NCBI GenBank assembly: GCA_945862265.1
Contig: CAMAXP010000018.1
Span: forward strand, 18,704 to 82,703
Length of the DNA stretch: 64,000 nucleotides
Direction of reading: 5' to 3'
From: Bordetella parapertussis
GTDB lineage: Bacteria > Pseudomonadota > Gammaproteobacteria > Burkholderiales > SG8-39
The notes beneath the pieces are model-generated. The model saw only the letters and a program-made list of their open reading frames with translations, was not told the origin of the DNA and made no database searches. Positions 61,522-64,000 of the stretch are shown here, piece by piece. The position numbers were made by a program, and so were the translations under genes. The first letter of the stretch is position 1. Every line of letters begins with the position of its first letter.

Positions 61522-62370
61522 ATGACCGCGCAGCGCCCGAAACTCTCTGACGCCGGCCGCCCCGCCACCTACGAGGTGGAGGCCTACAACGAGCGCGGCG
61601 AGATGGAGCCGACCCTGGTCGCGGGGGAACACCCCCTCACCCTGTACCTCGACAAGCGCGAACTCGTCACGCTGATGACGCTCGGCCAGGCGCCCGAGGC
61701 GCTGGTCGTCGGGTACCTGCGCAACCAGCGGCTGGTGGCCTCGGTAGAGGACATCACCGAGGTGCAGGTCGACTGGGAGACCGATTCGGTCGCCATCGTC
61801 ACCCGGCATGGCGTGGAAAACCTCGAAGCCCGCCTCGAAAAGCGCACCGTCACCACCGGCTGCGGCCAGGGCACGGTGTTCGGCGGACTGATGGACGAGA
61901 TCGATTCGATCAAGCTCCGCGACGACGTGACGCTGGAGGACTTCCAGTTATTCTCGCTCGTCGAGCAGGTCAGGAAATACGAAACCATCTACAAGCAGGC
62001 CGGCGCCGTGCACGGCTGTGCGCTGGCGAAGACAACCCCGGAGGGCACTGAGATCCTGATGTTCGTCGAGGACGTCGGCCGCCACAACGCGGTGGACGCC
62101 ATCGCCGGCCACATGTGGCTCGATGGCATCGACGGTTCGGACAAGATCTTCTACACCACGGGGCGGCTGACTTCCGAGATGGTGATCAAGTGCGCGCAGA
62201 TGGGCATCCCGTTCCTGGTCTCGCGCTCGGGCCTCACCAAGATGGGCCATGACATCGCCAAGCTCACCGGCATCACCATGATCGGGCGCGCCTCGGGACG
62301 CCACTACCTGCTGTTCACCGGCGCGCAGCGCATCCTCCGCACCGCGCCGCGGCCGACCGCGCTCGCCTAG
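61522..62370 (+). CDS. fdhD: Formate dehydrogenase accessory sulfurtransferase FdhD
   Basis: 282 residues. Mobilises sulfur from IscS to the bis-MGD cofactor of formate dehydrogenase. GEHPLTLYLDKRELVTLMTL, GYLRNQRLV and FVEDVGRHNAVDAIAGHMWL are the family landmarks. The sulfur-loop motif reads TTGCGQGTVFG, with one cysteine (Cys114) where the E. coli enzyme has a CxxC pair. Ends with a TAG that lies inside a 12-base palindrome preceding the AbrB gene. Confidence 0.95.
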   Translation: MTAQRPKLSDAGRPATYEVEAYNERGEMEPTLVAGEHPLTLYLDKRELVTLMTLGQAPEALVVGYLRNQRLVASVEDITEVQVDWETDSVAIVTRHGVENLEARLEKRTVTTGCGQGTVFGGLMDEIDSIKLRDDVTLEDFQLFSLVEQVRKYETIYKQAGAVHGCALAKTTPEGTEILMFVEDVGRHNAVDAIAGHMWLDGIDGSDKIFYTTGRLTSEMVIKCAQMGIPFLVSRSGLTKMGHDIAKLTGITMIGRASGRHYLLFTGAQRILRTAPRPTALA

Positions 62371-62380
62371 GAAATTTCCT
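62369..62380. promoter_or_regulatory. 12-base palindrome before the AbrB-Doc genes
   Basis: AGGAAATTTCCT, a perfect AT-centred dyad at the start of the 85-base region before the antitoxin gene. A candidate autoregulatory site for an AbrB-type antitoxin. Short, so tentative. Confidence 0.3.
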
Positions 62381-62455
62381 TAAACGGCAAGCCCATTGCC
62401 CGGAGCGCGCCTCCCGGCTGGACGATCGTAATACTTTGTTTTACACTCCCTGCCC

Positions 62456-62683
62456 ATGATCAAGACCATCAAAAAAATGGGCAATTCGCAGGGCCTGATC
62501 TTCGACCAGGCGCTGTGCGAACTCACCGGTCTCAAGGTCGGCGACGAGGTCAACGTCGTCGTGCACGAGGGCGGGACGGTGACGCTCACGCCCATCCGGC
62601 GCATGGCCGGCCCCGAAACGGTGACCGCAACGATCCGCCAGACGGTCGGCGACTACGCGAAGACGCTGAAGAAACTCGCGTGA
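62456..62683 (+). CDS. AbrB/MazE-type antitoxin
   Basis: 75 residues. IKTIKKMGNSQGLIFDQALCE followed by LTGLKVGDEVNVVVHEGGTV is the swapped-hairpin AbrB DNA-binding domain; the C-terminal third should wrap the toxin. Its TGA overlaps the GTG of the Doc gene (GTGA), the arrangement of a toxin-antitoxin pair. The usual antitoxin of Doc is Phd, so this is a hybrid pairing. Confidence 0.85.
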   Translation: MIKTIKKMGNSQGLIFDQALCELTGLKVGDEVNVVVHEGGTVTLTPIRRMAGPETVTATIRQTVGDYAKTLKKLA

Positions 62684-63102
62684 AGTCCACGCCGGACGAC
62701 TGCATCCACCTGACGGTAGTGCAGGTGATGGAGATCCACGAGGCGGTCATCGATGCCTTTGGCGGATCGCACGGCATACGCGACAGGGGATTGCTCGAAT
62801 CCGCGATCGGCGCCGTGCAGGCGACCGCGTTCGGCCAATCGGTCTTTGCCGATCTCACCGAGATTGCGGCGGCTTACCTGTTCTACCTGTGCCGCAACCA
62901 TCCCTTTGTGGATGGGAACAAGCGCGTGGGCATGACCTCAGCCATCGTCTACCTGCGGCTGAACGGGGTGGAGCCTGCTCCAGACAGCGACGAATGGGAA
63001 CGTCTCGTCCTCGACGTGGCCAATTCCGTGCTCGACCGCGAAGCCACCACCGCGCGGTTGCGAAAATTACTCAAACCAGTCAAAAAAGGGAGAACCAAAT
63101 GA
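62680..63102 (+). CDS. doc: Doc/Fic family toxin
   Basis: 140 residues from a GTG at 62680. The catalytic motif HPFVDGNKR is at residues 74-82, matching HxFx(D/E)GNKR-like Doc/Fic signatures, and VVQVMEIHEAVIDAFGGSHG with GLLESAI is the Doc N-terminal part. Doc of phage P1 phosphorylates EF-Tu and stops translation. The stop overlaps the start of the next gene by four bases (ATGA), so this toxin is coupled to a metabolic gene. Confidence 0.88.
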   Translation: MKSTPDDCIHLTVVQVMEIHEAVIDAFGGSHGIRDRGLLESAIGAVQATAFGQSVFADLTEIAAAYLFYLCRNHPFVDGNKRVGMTSAIVYLRLNGVEPAPDSDEWERLVLDVANSVLDREATTARLRKLLKPVKKGRTK

Positions 63103-64000
63103 AACTCGCATTTTTCGATGAGTTCAAGCTGGGCGTGGTCAAAGGCGACACCGTAGTCGACGTGTCGGACGCAGTACGCGACATCCCGCGCCTCGGGCCG
63201 CAGGACGTCATCAATGGCGTGATCGCCGATTTCGGCACCTGGAAGCCGCGCCTCGAGGCTGCGGCAGCGGCCGGCAAGGGCATCCCGCTCGCCAACGTGC
63301 GGCTGCGCTCGCCTCTTCCCAAGCCCTTCAACATCGACTGCATGGCCGTCAACTACATGGAAGACGGCACGCGCACCGAGCCCGCCCCCATCAACGCCTT
63401 CCTGAAGTCGCCCAACTGCGTGATCGGTGACGGCGACACCATGGTCCTGGGCGACATCCCGGCCACCGTGTTCGAGGGCGAGGCCGAGATGGCGCTGGTC
63501 ATCGGCAAGCGCTGCTCGAACGTATCCGAGGCCGACGCGATGAGCTACGTGTTCGGCTACTGCAACTTCATCGACGGCTCGGCGCGCGGCCTGCCGCCGC
63601 CCAACAACGTCTTCTACCAGATGAAGTCGCGCGAGACCTTCGCCCCCATGGGCCCCTGGATCGTGACCGCGGACGAATTCCCCAACCCGCAGAAGCGGCA
63701 GATCAAGCTCTGGACCAACGGCGTATTGATGCAGGACTTCAACACCGACGACATGGCCCACAAGATCGCCAAATGCATCGCCTGGGTCAGCTCGATCCAC
63801 ACCCTCGAGCCGGGCGACGTGATCGCCACCGGCACCAACCACCGCGGCCTCAACGCCTTCCAGGACGGCGACCGCGTGGAACTGGAGACCGAGGGCCTGG
63901 GACGCCTGCATATTGGAATCCGCGACGACCTCAAGCGCACGTGGTCGCGCGACACGCGGCTGGCGCATGCCAACAAGAAGCTCGAGGGCGTAAGCACCCC
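63099..64000 (+). CDS. Fumarylacetoacetate hydrolase family protein, 3' end cut by window edge
   Basis: At least 300 residues visible. KLAFFDEFKLGVVKGDTVVD begins the small N-terminal domain; MAVNYMEDGTR, the metal-site region TVFEGEAEMALVIGKRCSNV, QMKSRETFAPMGPWIV and LEPGDVIATGTNHRGL define the catalytic domain. Probably hydrolyses or decarboxylates a 2-oxo/dioxo acid. The start overlaps the Doc stop and has GGGAG upstream. No other gene of its pathway is visible within the window. Confidence 0.85.
   Translation, partial: MKLAFFDEFKLGVVKGDTVVDVSDAVRDIPRLGPQDVINGVIADFGTWKPRLEAAAAAGKGIPLANVRLRSPLPKPFNIDCMAVNYMEDGTRTEPAPINAFLKSPNCVIGDGDTMVLGDIPATVFEGEAEMALVIGKRCSNVSEADAMSYVFGYCNFIDGSARGLPPPNNVFYQMKSRETFAPMGPWIVTADEFPNPQKRQIKLWTNGVLMQDFNTDDMAHKIAKCIAWVSSIHTLEPGDVIATGTNHRGLNAFQDGDRVELETEGLGRLHIGIRDDLKRTWSRDTRLAHANKKLEGVST

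Noticed and set aside
1..64000. CRISPR arrays, tRNA or rRNA genes, prophage
   Set aside because: I found no regular spacer-repeat pattern, no cloverleaf-like sequences that I could support and no phage structural genes. A covariance-model scan would be needed to exclude small RNAs.

Overview
This is a GC-rich, gene-dense chromosomal segment, most likely from a betaproteobacterium of or near the order Burkholderiales. The evidence is four Bug/TctC-type periplasmic binding proteins without their membrane partners, a moeA-moaD-moaE block next to clpB, and a formate dehydrogenase cluster carrying the DUF3305/DUF3306 pair. I see no rRNA, tRNA, CRISPR array, phage or insertion sequence.

Left third (1-24.98 kb), mostly peripheral carbon catabolism. 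Two related YtcJ-like amidohydrolases flank a peptide-type ABC binding protein, and the second is coupled to a CobW GTPase. Next come a class III CoA-transferase, an M24 peptidase-fold enzyme, two Bug proteins and a DUF4864 protein. The clearest pathway is a sulfonate set: a SauT-like CoA ligase, a SauS-like acylating aldehyde dehydrogenase, a Bug protein, sulfoacetaldehyde acetyltransferase (Xsc) and a divergent IclR regulator, with phosphate acetyltransferase about 5 kb away. Read together it predicts sulfoacetate to sulfoacetyl-CoA to sulfoacetaldehyde to acetyl phosphate plus sulfite to acetyl-CoA. Around it lie a GMC oxidoreductase, a citrate synthase-type enzyme, a DUF433/DUF5615 toxin-antitoxin pair bracketed by a duplicated citrate synthase gene end, a remnant of an exported M20 peptidase, an orphan molybdenum hydroxylase large subunit and a universal stress protein.

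Middle (25-38.7 kb). A 3-hydroxyacyl-CoA dehydrogenase/thiolase pair faces a tightly overlapping reverse operon (RidA, amidohydrolase, two fumarylacetoacetase-fold enzymes, plus Bug) that looks like the lower part of a ring-cleavage or dicarboxylate route. A flavin reductase-like protein, an IclR regulator, glutaryl-CoA dehydrogenase, two consecutive exported YqgE/AlgH proteins and clpB with a clear sigma-32 promoter follow.

Right part (38.7-62.4 kb), a molybdenum/tungsten-formate superlocus: crcB, moaE, moaD, moeA, mobB, a cytochrome c-P460 fusion, tungstate uptake (tupABC), molybdate uptake (modABC) overlapping a chromate transporter, then a periplasm-facing, cysteine-type, membrane-bound formate dehydrogenase with small accessory proteins. 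It ends with an HTH-binding-protein regulator, a TorD-like chaperone, a six-cluster polyferredoxin, DUF3306, DUF3305, moaA and fdhD. These genes together import Mo/W, build the pterin cofactor and assemble formate dehydrogenase.

The right edge has an AbrB-Doc toxin-antitoxin pair overlapping a fumarylacetoacetase-family gene cut by the window end.
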